Virus record (IMG/VR): IMGVR_UViG_3300038441_000350
Span: 1 to 28,497 of that record
Strand: one strand, 5' to 3'
DNA length: 28,497 bases
From: a virus
The notes below the pieces were generated by a model that saw only the letters and a program-made list of their open reading frames with translations, did no database searches and had not been told where the DNA came from. Below are positions 1 through 5,888 of this stretch, in pieces (the stretch's first letter is position 1; each line of letters opens with the position of its first letter). The position numbers were made by a program, and so were the translations under genes.

Positions 1-265
1 ACAGGCCGAAGGCGATGGCGATCATCAGGCAGATTCGGCCAACGATCTTCACGAAGGTATAGCGGGGCGGATCCATTGCGCGGCGCTCGGCCTCGACAGC
101 GGACGCGCGCAGTTGTCGGCGCAGGCGTTCAAGCTCGGATCGCTCAGCCTTATCCAGCGGCATAGCCGGATCACGCATCACCGACGAAACGCCGGCTGGA
201 TGTGAATGTGGAATTCCACGTGGAATGTTGCACCCGAACACCGGGCACTTCGGCTTATCTCTCAT
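1..265 (-). CDS. Hypothetical membrane protein (3' end outside window)
   Basis: An open frame of 88 codons starts at an ATG at 265-263 and runs off the left edge. A GGAG sits eight bases before the start. The N-terminus has a CPVFGC pair of cysteines, followed by a charged Arg/Glu-rich helix (about residues 40-65) and then a hydrophobic segment VGRICLMIAIAFGL that reads as a membrane helix at the cut end. I do not recognise the family. It lies downstream of a terminator and of a putative promoter carrying the GCAATTGC palindrome, so it may be a separate transcription unit from the genes to its right. Confidence 0.65.
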   Translation of the reverse strand, partial: MRDKPKCPVFGCNIPRGIPHSHPAGVSSVMRDPAMPLDKAERSELERLRRQLRASAVEAERRAMDPPRYTFVKIVGRICLMIAIAFGL

Positions 266-285
266 CGGTCGATCTCCAGAAGGTG

Positions 286-314
286 AAAAGGCGCCCTGGT
301 CTTGTGGGCGCCTT
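286..314 (-). terminator. Rho-independent-type terminator
   Basis: A perfect 9-bp stem (AAGGCGCCC at 288-296 pairing with GGGCGCCTT at 306-314) closes a 9-nt loop. Read on the minus strand the stem is followed by TTCACCTTC, a short T-containing tail. It lies 3' of the 284-aa gene and would end the left early operon. The tail is weak, so efficiency is uncertain. Confidence 0.6.
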
Positions 315-317
315 GTC

Positions 318-345
318 AGTTTACTTGAATCACGCAATTGCGCAA
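318..345 (-). promoter_or_regulatory. Putative promoter with GCAATTGC palindrome (site 1)
   Basis: On the minus strand TTGCGC (345-340), a 16-bp spacer and TAAACT (323-318) form a weak sigma70-like promoter pointing at the gene starting at 265. The palindrome CGCAATTGCG (333-342) overlaps the -35 box. The same core occurs at three other promoters in the window, which is the main reason to take this one seriously. Confidence 0.4.
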
Positions 346-346
346 A

Positions 347-1201
347 TCATTCTTTGCTTTGATTGGCCATGGCCAGTTCGAACATCTGTCTCGCGATATG
401 GCGAGCCTCGCCCTGCTTTAGGCTGTTGCCGCCATTCACCCATGGATGGAACCCAGGCTGGCTTTCCCATGAATCGTAGATCTGCCGAGCAAGCGCTTCG
501 AGTGCGGCGCTCTGGTCGAAGGATGTTGTCTCCTGCTGGTTTGGGTTGAGTCGGCCTACTTCGTCGCGGCACGCATTCCATCCAGCGATATAGTTGATAC
601 TCCCAAGGTCGACTGTCTGGAACGGCCGCATTTCACGCTTGGCAGGCATCACCACCGCTACCGGCGCGGGCTGATCGGCGTGTCGATACAGAGGGACGGT
701 ATACGCCTCGGTTCCGTTCAATTCTTGGATCTTCGACCACTGATCGATACAGGTTCCGGTGTCAGGATCTTCCCAATAATCAGGAACAACGGTTTGCGCT
801 TCGCACTCATCGCACGCATGTGGGGCGCGGATTCCGTGAGTGCAAGCCACCGGCTCACCTCGCCCCTTGCCGGCTGGCGCGGATTGGTTGGAGAGGAAGA
901 CTCTAACGTCTCGCTGTATTTGCACAGCCGGTCGGGCAAGCCTTGGCTCGTCGTACCATTGTGCAAAATCGGCAAGCAACTCCCGCGCCTTGGTCAGTTC
1001 GGCTTGCAGCGTCTCGCTAGCGTCTACAAACTTGCTGAACACCTTCTGCACATCAGCAACAGACTTTGCATAGACTTCTTCGCCCATGCCATCACGACCG
1101 GGAATAACTTCAATCATGATGCTTTCAACGCTAAGCGATTTCAACCGTTCCACTTCAGCCTGTAGCCGAGCGTTTTCCAGAACCAATTCATCAGATTGCA
1201 T
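347..1201 (-). CDS. Hypothetical phage protein, coiled-coil N-terminus
   Basis: A protein of 284 aa. Residues about 1-95 are rich in charged heptad-like segments (LVLENARLQAEVERLKSL), suggesting a coiled coil. The middle has CTHGIRAPHACDEC, a possible metal-binding cluster, and an EAYTVPLYRH stretch similar to the PLYT-type motif seen in many mosaic phage proteins of unknown function. The C-terminal third contains INYIAGWNACRDEV, also common in such phage proteins. It overlaps the preceding gene by 11 bases and ends just before a palindrome and terminator. I assign no function. Confidence 0.75.
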   Translation of the reverse strand: MQSDELVLENARLQAEVERLKSLSVESIMIEVIPGRDGMGEEVYAKSVADVQKVFSKFVDASETLQAELTKARELLADFAQWYDEPRLARPAVQIQRDVRVFLSNQSAPAGKGRGEPVACTHGIRAPHACDECEAQTVVPDYWEDPDTGTCIDQWSKIQELNGTEAYTVPLYRHADQPAPVAVVMPAKREMRPFQTVDLGSINYIAGWNACRDEVGRLNPNQQETTSFDQSAALEALARQIYDSWESQPGFHPWVNGGNSLKQGEARHIARQMFELAMANQSKE

Positions 1202-1820
1202 GGGTAATTTCTCCGCGTGTGATTTGTAGGCGCAAAATCCACGCCCGATTCATGAGAGCTTCAGCAACGTCACTTCTGAAGAACGGCTCTCCAGCGTACC
1301 GATGGACTGCAATTTCAAGCTGATGGACTTTCTCCGCCTGCCATGCGCGATGCGCCAGAAGCTCGGTTGCATGGGCGCCCAACCCGACTGACTGTGAATT
1401 GCCGATGTTGCATTTAGCCTCGAACATTCCGCGTTTGTTCTTCCGCGTACCGATCAAGCAAGACCCTTCAGTCTTCGTCTTTATGCAGTTGATGATTTGG
1501 TTCAGGTACTGAGGAACGAAAGCGCATGTTTGCGGCGAATATATTCGGCTTCCATCGCCAAGAATGTCTTTGTCCAGTTCCAGGCCTTCCCACTGCTGCT
1601 GCCGCATCCAAGACTCGAATGCCGAATACCTCAGCCACTCATCGCAGATTTTCGACCGGCCAAAGCTTGGCTCATTCGGGTCAAGTACTCGGCGCAACAC
1701 ATGACGCCAGCGCCTATAGATTGGGCAGCTCCCGGATCTTTTCTGAGTGATGTAGGAAGCATCGTTTATCGCGATCCCGTGAAGTGGCCTTGGCGCGGCG
1801 CGTACGCCTGCGCGACTCAT
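1191..1820 (-). CDS. AP2/HNH-associated phage DNA-binding protein candidate
   Basis: A protein of 209 aa. The N-terminal half has the pattern GIAINDASY, then CPIYRRWRHVLRRV, CDEWLRYSAFESWM, then LDKDILGDGSRIYSPQTCAFVP. From memory this series (W-x-x-M/V-L-x-R, WL-x-F-x-x-W, LDKD, YSPxxCxFVP) is typical of a widespread phage family associated with HNH endonucleases and AP2-like DNA-binding domains. The C-terminal half (about 115-180, RGMFEAKCNIGNSQSVGLGA, then HRAWQAEKVHQLE) resembles the AP2-like part. No HNH catalytic triad is clear, so it may bind DNA without cutting. ATGA overlap with the upstream Lar-like gene suggests coupled translation. Confidence 0.8.
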   Translation of the reverse strand: MSRAGVRAAPRPLHGIAINDASYITQKRSGSCPIYRRWRHVLRRVLDPNEPSFGRSKICDEWLRYSAFESWMRQQQWEGLELDKDILGDGSRIYSPQTCAFVPQYLNQIINCIKTKTEGSCLIGTRKNKRGMFEAKCNIGNSQSVGLGAHATELLAHRAWQAEKVHQLEIAVHRYAGEPFFRSDVAEALMNRAWILRLQITRGEITHAI

Positions 1821-2242
1821 CTGGATTCAATCCTGAGGCAAACACCAACACAGCCATGGCTACGCGGGCATCGATCACACTCGACAAGATCCACGCCAGC
1901 AGGCGGAACAGGTTCAGTTGTGTAAGGCTCGCCACATTTTGCGCACTCACTCATGAACATCCTGAAGTCATGAGCGCATTCTTCTTGATCAGCAGGCGGC
2001 ACAGGGTCAGCCAGGGCGGCGCGGGTGTTCCACGCGGCCAGAGCTCGCAGGTCTACGGTGCTGTTGTCGGCATACCAACCTTTGCCAGATTCACCAACTG
2101 CCCCGCGGGAACACCCGCACCCCGCGCATACGTAGGAAATACGAAGGGCATAACCGTCGCGTTCGTCTCCGGAAGTACGGGTAGCCTTTGGTTCACATCC
2201 GCAGAAAGGGCATCGTAACGGGGTGATTGTTTTATTGGTCAT
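1817..2242 (-). CDS. Lar-like restriction alleviation protein, extended
   Basis: A protein of 141 aa. Residues 1-75 match the Lar-type small zinc ribbon: CPFCG at 11-15, a second CAGCGC cluster at 39-44, and the closing AAWNTR (69-74) typical of the family. Lar (Rac prophage) lowers type I restriction; by family membership this protein may protect incoming phage DNA, but many Lar-like proteins are untested. Residues 85-135 add a second Cys-rich region (C89, C100, C103, C122, C125, C131) not part of the usual short Lar. It overlaps both neighbours by a few bases. Confidence 0.7.
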   Translation of the reverse strand: MTNKTITPLRCPFCGCEPKATRTSGDERDGYALRISYVCAGCGCSRGAVGESGKGWYADNSTVDLRALAAWNTRAALADPVPPADQEECAHDFRMFMSECAKCGEPYTTEPVPPAGVDLVECDRCPRSHGCVGVCLRIESR

Positions 2243-2621
2243 GGCTTACAGCCTCGGCGGTTGGTTTGAGGGCTCTGTCAGCGTCGAATATTGCGTAGTA
2301 GAGCCGATGGAATATTGCGCAGGTCGGGTCTTCGTGATCGTCACCGCCGTTTTCGTCCACGCTGTCTAGGCATGGGGAGTAGCTGCTAGCCAACCGTTCA
2401 CACTCTCGCGCCACGTCCCGCAGTGCAGTGAAGTCCTTGGTTAGATCATCAACCCGCTGACCCTGCACTGTGAGGCGCTGCTGTAGGGCCAGGTTCTCGG
2501 CGGACACGCGGTCGAAGTCGGCGGCGTTCACATACACCGTAAGGCCTGGGAACAACTTCAATATTTCCGGTGTAGCAGCAAACAAGCCGGTGATGCTTCC
2601 ATAACGCTTCACGCTTTCCAT
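2232..2621 (-). CDS. Hypothetical phage protein
   Basis: A protein of 129 aa with an AGGGTG ribosome-binding site close upstream (CCCTCC on the plus strand at 2625-2630). Residues about 35-75 (FDRVSAENLALQQRLTVQGQ onward) look like a helical coiled-coil segment. The rest is acidic (DSVDENGGDDHEDPTC). No family recognised. It lies in the left early operon and overlaps the Lar-like gene by 11 bases. Confidence 0.7.
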   Translation of the reverse strand: MESVKRYGSITGLFAATPEILKLFPGLTVYVNAADFDRVSAENLALQQRLTVQGQRVDDLTKDFTALRDVARECERLASSYSPCLDSVDENGGDDHEDPTCAIFHRLYYAIFDADRALKPTAEAVSHDQ

Positions 2622-2713
2622 ACACCCTCCTGGGGCTTAACGCTCGCCACGCACAGCGCGGCCAAAATGAATAGGCTGATCAGGCTCCAGCCGGCGATGA
2701 ACAGGCCGATCAA
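2609..2713 (-). CDS. Small single-pass membrane protein candidate, TTG start
   Basis: A 34-aa frame begins at TTG (2713-2711) that overlaps the stop of the preceding gene as TTGA and ends 13 bases into the next gene. Residues 2-25 (GLFIAGWSLISLFILAALCV) form one strong hydrophobic helix followed by a short polar tail. The otherwise unexplained gap between two co-directional genes is filled exactly by this frame, which supports it. The start codon is unusual and no separate ribosome-binding site is evident; translation would depend on coupling. Confidence 0.45.
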   Translation of the reverse strand: MIGLFIAGWSLISLFILAALCVASVKPQEGVWKA

Positions 2714-3174
2714 TTTCCGTTGCTCGGGCTGAAGAATCGGCGCAAAAGGCCGATCTTCTTCGCCGCCTTCGTTGCCTCGGCCAGCTCATTGGCAAGCGCA
2801 CGAATCGCCTGGCGCTGCCGATCGATGATTGCCCGGGCGCGTTTCGTGGACTCAAGGAGGGATTCGTAGGACTCCTTCCATTGGAGGGCTTCGCGTTGGC
2901 GGTCGGCGGCTTCGCTAAGAATTGTTACGTGGCCTCGCACAAGGCTCTCTATTGCGAGATCAGTCCGTTGCGGCACCACACGTACGCCCTCACTGCTGAT
3001 CTCGCCTCCTGCGCGACATAGAGCTCCTTCCCGGGCATCTTTGCGCAGAGCCTCCAGGTGTTCTTCGAGTCTTTCTTCAAATTCAGCCGTCAGCACACGA
3101 TGTTTTGCAGCTCGGCGGATTCGGTCGAGGCACCCGTACAGGGCGCGGCGGGTCATTTCGGTTTCGTTCGTCAT
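2710..3174 (-). CDS. Hypothetical helical protein
   Basis: A protein of 154 aa starting MTNETEMTRRALYG, with GGAG nine bases upstream. It is almost entirely charged helix: residues 25-50 (EFEERLEEHLEALRKDAREG) and 85-145 (ADRQREALQWKESYESLLES onward) read as coiled coil, ending with a basic tail LLRRFFSPSNGN. No catalytic or metal motif is seen and no family is recognised. Part of the left early operon. Confidence 0.7.
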   Translation of the reverse strand: MTNETEMTRRALYGCLDRIRRAAKHRVLTAEFEERLEEHLEALRKDAREGALCRAGGEISSEGVRVVPQRTDLAIESLVRGHVTILSEAADRQREALQWKESYESLLESTKRARAIIDRQRQAIRALANELAEATKAAKKIGLLRRFFSPSNGN

Positions 3175-3194
3175 CGGTCGTTACTCCAGTTTGG

Positions 3195-3377
3195 TCAGAA
3201 TGGGCGGTCGTTCAGATCGCCCGGGTTTGTTTCATGCCACCGCTTGCAGGCGTCCCACCATGTCGCGGCGAACGCTGCGTGATACTTTCCGTCCTTCTGC
3301 CCGTTGCAGCGCCAGGCGTTGCAGGGGATGTTTCCAGGGAATTGCTTGGCCCTGGGCTTACTGGGTGGCCGGCTCAT
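3195..3377 (-). CDS. Small hypothetical protein, Trp/Cys-containing
   Basis: A protein of 60 aa. The start overlaps the stop of the P-like gene as ATGA, with GGGGA upstream. The core GNIPCNAWRCNGQ followed by FAATWWDACKRWHE has aromatic residues and three cysteines and looks like a folded small phage protein rather than a chance frame. No function can be assigned. Confidence 0.65.
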   Translation of the reverse strand: MSRPPSKPRAKQFPGNIPCNAWRCNGQKDGKYHAAFAATWWDACKRWHETNPGDLNDRPF

Positions 3378-4189
3378 CGCTTAATCCCCAGCTTTGCCAG
3401 CAGTTCCGCACGGATTTCTTCGGTGCTTTTCTCGTCCAGACCCTGGTCGCGGATTCGTTGCTTGATCAGCAAGTCATTCGCCGCGTCGGACCGCTTGCGC
3501 TCATCCTCGATACCCTGGTGGGTGAGCTGCAGTTGCCGGTCAACCAGTTGCTCGCCTCGCTGCAACTTCGCCGACAGGTCCGCATAGCGCTTGTTGAATC
3601 GATTGTTTACCGTCTCGGCCTTCGGGATGCCGTGGCGAATGCTGTACCAGTCAGTCAGTCGTCCAGCCTCTTCAACGATCGGATGGCTGAATTTCCAGAT
3701 GCTTGGATCAGTGCTCGCCTCGACCGCCTCCTTCCACGCCCGCTCGGGTGATGGGATTTCAACCGACCCTCCGCCAGACAGGCACATGTCACGCAGCGAT
3801 GGCGCGTCAGGTGGCCACTTGGAAGCGTCCGTGCCCTGATCGGTCCACGCCCTCACCCCATAGGCCAACTGAGCCCCTGTGATGCCGGTGAAGATCTTCG
3901 CCCAGTTCCCCGAGTCGTCTCCCATCCCGTGAACGCTGGTCCACTTGTGGCCGTACAGCTCAGTCATGAGCTCCCACAATTTTGCCATTAGCGTCGATGG
4001 CGGAAAATTCTCCGTCCCAGTCGATTCCGGACGGAGGTGTTCCGGGATCCCATAGTTCGGGAGATTTCTCAAATCCCGGTCGCGCTGCTCGGTTGGGCTC
4101 AACCTTTTGCGCGTTATGCAAGCGGACCTGGTCAACGAGGCTAAGGCTTGGCGCCCGGCCTGCTCCGGTGTTTGGTTGTCGTGCGACAT
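3374..4189 (-). CDS. Lambda P-like replication protein (helicase loader candidate)
   Basis: The conserved part (from LWELMTELYGHKWTS through GNWAKIFTGITGAQLAYGV and WPPDAPSLRDMCLS) resembles lambda P-type proteins, in which a short helical domain is followed by WPP-x-x-P-x-F/L-x-x-x-C. P recruits the host replicative helicase to the origin complex formed by O. The C-terminal third (LSAKLQRGEQLVDRQLQLTH onward) is charged helix. The start at 4189 has GGAG eight bases upstream but makes a 230-base overlap with the O-like gene; starts at 3988 or 3967 would reduce it to 29 or 8 bases. Placement directly after an O-like gene supports the call. Confidence 0.75.
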   Translation of the reverse strand: MSHDNQTPEQAGRQALASLTRSACITRKRLSPTEQRDRDLRNLPNYGIPEHLRPESTGTENFPPSTLMAKLWELMTELYGHKWTSVHGMGDDSGNWAKIFTGITGAQLAYGVRAWTDQGTDASKWPPDAPSLRDMCLSGGGSVEIPSPERAWKEAVEASTDPSIWKFSHPIVEEAGRLTDWYSIRHGIPKAETVNNRFNKRYADLSAKLQRGEQLVDRQLQLTHQGIEDERKRSDAANDLLIKQRIRDQGLDEKSTEEIRAELLAKLGIKR

Positions 4190-4892
4190 TTTCCGATCTC
4201 CAATCCCACGATGCTTTGAACGACTGCCAGCCTCGCTCAGCCGAAACCTGTACGGCCTGCCCGACCGGTATGCCGGCCTTCGACGCCTCCCTGACAATTC
4301 CGGCCCAGGCCGTTGGCGTCAAATCTGCGCGCTTCTTCTTCCGAACCGTCAGGAAGTCCCTGGCGTGTTCAAGCAGGCATCCCTCAGAAACCATCTGATC
4401 AACCCCGACCAGATCAGCGACAACTTTTGCCTTTCTCGCCTTCTTCGGAGTGACGGCATCAGCGCAAGCTGGTGCCAATAGCTTTTGATCTTCTTCTTGT
4501 AGTTCTTGTATTTCTTTATTGTGGTCACTTGTTGGTCGCTTGTTGGTCACTTGCTGGTCATTTGCTGGCGATGCCTCCTGGTAAAATGACCACTTAGTTA
4601 TTGTTATTACTGAGAATTTTGTCTCAGATTTGATGGTTATCTGCTGGAGATTTTCCAGCACTTTTAGGGCACTGCGACAAATACTCTCGGATACTCCTAC
4701 CTTCTCGGCAAATTTCTGCCGTCCAAACACCAATTGACCCGGTAAAAGCCTGACAACCTGCCTGCCGACAAGAATTTCCCCTTCTTTGTACGAGGCGGAC
4801 AGCAGCAAGTGAATCCACACCGCCAGATATTCAGGTTTCGCCGCTATCGCGCTGGTCGCCAGCTTTCGAGAGAGCTTTACCCAGCTTGACAT
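3960..4892 (-). CDS. O-like replication initiator with internal origin
   Basis: A protein of 310 aa. Residues 1-105 (SSWVKLSRKLATSAI, LPGQLVFGRQKFAEKVGVSE, then ALKVLENLQQITI) form a winged-helix DNA-binding domain of the phage replisome organiser type. A polar linker (about 108-140, ANDQQVTNKRPTSDHNKE) is encoded by four tandem 11-bp repeats, the arrangement seen in lambda O, whose origin iterons lie inside its gene. Residues 150-235 (LTPTAWAGIVREASKAGI, RGWQSFKASWDWR) are a second helical domain that in related proteins contacts partners. GGAGG precedes the start. The P-like gene follows. Confidence 0.85.
   Translation of the reverse strand: MSSWVKLSRKLATSAIAAKPEYLAVWIHLLLSASYKEGEILVGRQVVRLLPGQLVFGRQKFAEKVGVSESICRSALKVLENLQQITIKSETKFSVITITKWSFYQEASPANDQQVTNKRPTSDHNKEIQELQEEDQKLLAPACADAVTPKKARKAKVVADLVGVDQMVSEGCLLEHARDFLTVRKKKRADLTPTAWAGIVREASKAGIPVGQAVQVSAERGWQSFKASWDWRSENVARQPNTGAGRAPSLSLVDQVRLHNAQKVEPNRAARPGFEKSPELWDPGTPPSGIDWDGEFSAIDANGKIVGAHD
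4523..4566. repeat. Four 11-bp tandem iterons, probable replication origin
   Basis: On the plus strand four 11-mers follow without gaps: GGTCACTTGTT (4523), GGTCGCTTGTT (4534), GGTCACTTGCT (4545) and GGTCATTTGCT (4556). An inverted partial copy, GGTCATTTT on the minus strand, lies at 4583-4591. A T-rich strand (about 4484-4520) lies on one side and an AT-rich stretch (about 4581-4640) on the other; either could be the unwinding element. The array sits between the two domains of the O-like protein, as in lambdoid origins. Confidence 0.75.
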
Positions 4893-5119
4893 CAGTCCTC
4901 CTCGTCAGAAAACGACATGCCCAGCGGTCGAAGGGACGTGACCCAGTAGCCATCCAAATTGGTGTCCATTCCGATTGCCTTCATCCCATCCTCGCCGAGG
5001 CAGCTCCTTCCTTCGGAATGTGAGCCGACCCTGTGCTTATCGAAGGCAGCGGCGCTATTGAAGAAATTCCCGCACGCCGGGCACTTGCATCGAGAGTGAC
5101 CAACTTTCAGATCAGCCAT
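4892..5119 (-). CDS. C2H2-type zinc-finger phage protein
   Basis: A protein of 75 aa. C13 and C16 (CPAC) with H29 and H34 (DKHRVGSH), plus the aromatic residue between them (NFF), give a classical C2H2-like finger. The acidic C-terminus (FSDEED) overlaps the next start as TGATG. Small zinc-finger proteins of this type are common in phage early regions; here it lies between the HTH regulator and the replication genes. Role unknown, DNA or protein binding is likely. Confidence 0.75.
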   Translation of the reverse strand: MADLKVGHSRCKCPACGNFFNSAAAFDKHRVGSHSEGRSCLGEDGMKAIGMDTNLDGYWVTSLRPLGMSFSDEED

Positions 5120-5121
5120 GA

Positions 5122-5322
5122 CTACTCTTCCCCCAATTTAACAAAGTCACTGACCTTCATGCCGAACGCGTCGGACACTCGCTGAAGGCTCCCGCAAGTC
5201 CAATTCGGATGCGTGGTCAGCCGGCTTACTGCCGTGCTGCTCATGCCGGTAATTTCGCAGAGCTTCGACTGTTTGAAGCCCCTTTTGGCCAGGGCCATTC
5301 GCAGGGATAACGGTGCATTCAT
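5122..5322 (-). CDS. Cro-like HTH regulator
   Basis: A protein of 66 aa. Residues 10-45 (ALAKRGFKQSKLCEITGMSS, TAVSRLTTHPNW) fit a helix-turn-helix of the XRE/Cro class: helix 2 begins at QSKLCEI, the turn has TGMS, and the recognition helix is TAVSRLTT. It is the first gene of the left early operon and faces a divergent operon, the position of cro in lambdoid phages. AGGAG lies eight bases before the start. No CI-like partner is visible, so this could be a Cro, or the only repressor in this region. Its likely targets are the dyad at 5366-5389 or the GCAATTGC sites; that is inference. Confidence 0.8.
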   Translation of the reverse strand: MNAPLSLRMALAKRGFKQSKLCEITGMSSTAVSRLTTHPNWTCGSLQRVSDAFGMKVSDFVKLGEE

Positions 5323-5351
5323 AGCGGCAACTCCTATTGGGTGGTGGCCAG

Positions 5352-5389
5352 ATGATAGACCGCGATCAGTCCCGCTTCAAGAGGACTGA
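5352..5389 (-). promoter_or_regulatory. Left early promoter with operator dyad
   Basis: On the minus strand TTGAAG (5380-5375), a 17-bp spacer and TATCAT (5357-5352) make a good sigma70-type promoter for the HTH gene. A perfect 7-bp inverted repeat, TCAGTCC (5366-5372) and GGACTGA (5383-5389) with ten bases between, brackets the -35 box. A dimeric repressor bound here would block the promoter. Confidence 0.6.
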
Positions 5390-5423
5390 GGAAATTTCAT
5401 GCAAATATTTACCGCTTCATGTG

Positions 5424-5452
5424 TTGACGCATCAGCGCAATTGCATTATCGT
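5424..5452 (+). promoter_or_regulatory. Right early promoter with GCAATTGC palindrome (site 2)
   Basis: TTGACG (5424-5429), a 17-bp spacer and TATCGT (5447-5452) form a promoter for the plus-strand operon starting at 5487. GCGCAATTGC (5435-5444, core 5437-5444) lies in the spacer directly against the -10 box. The same core recurs at three other promoters. Confidence 0.65.
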
Positions 5453-5486
5453 TTGCCAATCGAAACGAACAACGGAGCAAGACGAG

Positions 5487-5636
5487 ATGAAAGCTAAAGT
5501 AATCAACCTGCTGATCAAGGGTGGCTTCAATCAGGAGTCCGTAGCCGCGATGATCGAAGCGCATTTCGATTACGCCGTAAATACCTACCCTGAAGCAAAG
5601 GCGCGTTTCTTGGCCGACGTAGTTATCGCGCTGTAA
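5487..5636 (+). CDS. Small hypothetical phage protein
   Basis: A protein of 49 aa, first of the plus-strand early operon. The start at 5487 is chosen because GGAG lies upstream and the promoter at 5424-5452 precludes the longer frame. The sequence (MKAKVINLLIKGGFNQESVA, then MIEAHFDYAVNTYPEAKARF) reads as two helices. TAATG joins it to the next gene. Function unknown. Confidence 0.7.
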   Translation: MKAKVINLLIKGGFNQESVAAMIEAHFDYAVNTYPEAKARFLADVVIAL

Positions 5637-5851
5637 TGCAGGTTATCCGGGAAGAGGTCCACGTCTCCGACATCAAGGTTGGAGACTGCATTGAACACCA
5701 AGGCAGGCTTATGACGGTATGCAGAAAAGACATCAAGAAAGGATTTATGGGACTAACAATTTTTGGGGATTCTTATCGACTTGGACGACAACTTGTCGTT
5801 AGGGCTACACCGATTCACGTTATGCCAAAGCTTCCACCTAAAGCCCCTTAA
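5636..5851 (+). CDS. Small hypothetical protein, beta-rich
   Basis: A protein of 71 aa that starts within the stop of the preceding gene (TAATG). The pattern VSDIKVGDCIEHQGRLMTV followed by YRLGRQLVVRATPI suggests a small beta barrel. Its stop codon lies in the loop of a strong hairpin (5840-5861). No family recognised. Confidence 0.65.
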   Translation: MQVIREEVHVSDIKVGDCIEHQGRLMTVCRKDIKKGFMGLTIFGDSYRLGRQLVVRATPIHVMPKLPPKAP

Positions 5852-5865
5852 CTGGGGCTTTGGCA
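5823..5865 (+). terminator. Hairpin / possible attenuator
   Basis: An 8-bp stem (AAAGCCCC at 5840-5847 with GGGGCTTT at 5854-5861) closes a 6-nt loop. A second, alternative pairing joins TGCCAAAG (5823-5830) to CTTTGGCA (5858-5865) and competes for CTTT. No long T tract follows, so full termination is doubtful; a partial attenuator or mRNA-stability element is as likely. Confidence 0.45.
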
Positions 5866-5888
5866 GTACCAACACAGGAGCGCCACCG

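Noticed and set aside
2637-2855. A 72-codon Arg-rich minus-strand frame
   Set aside because: It overlaps most of the 154-aa gene out of frame and has a low-complexity Arg tract; only its 3' part, restarted at TTG 2713, fits a gene (listed separately).
5763-5888. Upstream extension of the repeat protein to 5763
   Set aside because: It would run through the preceding gene's end and the hairpin; ATG 5889 with GGAG is better placed.
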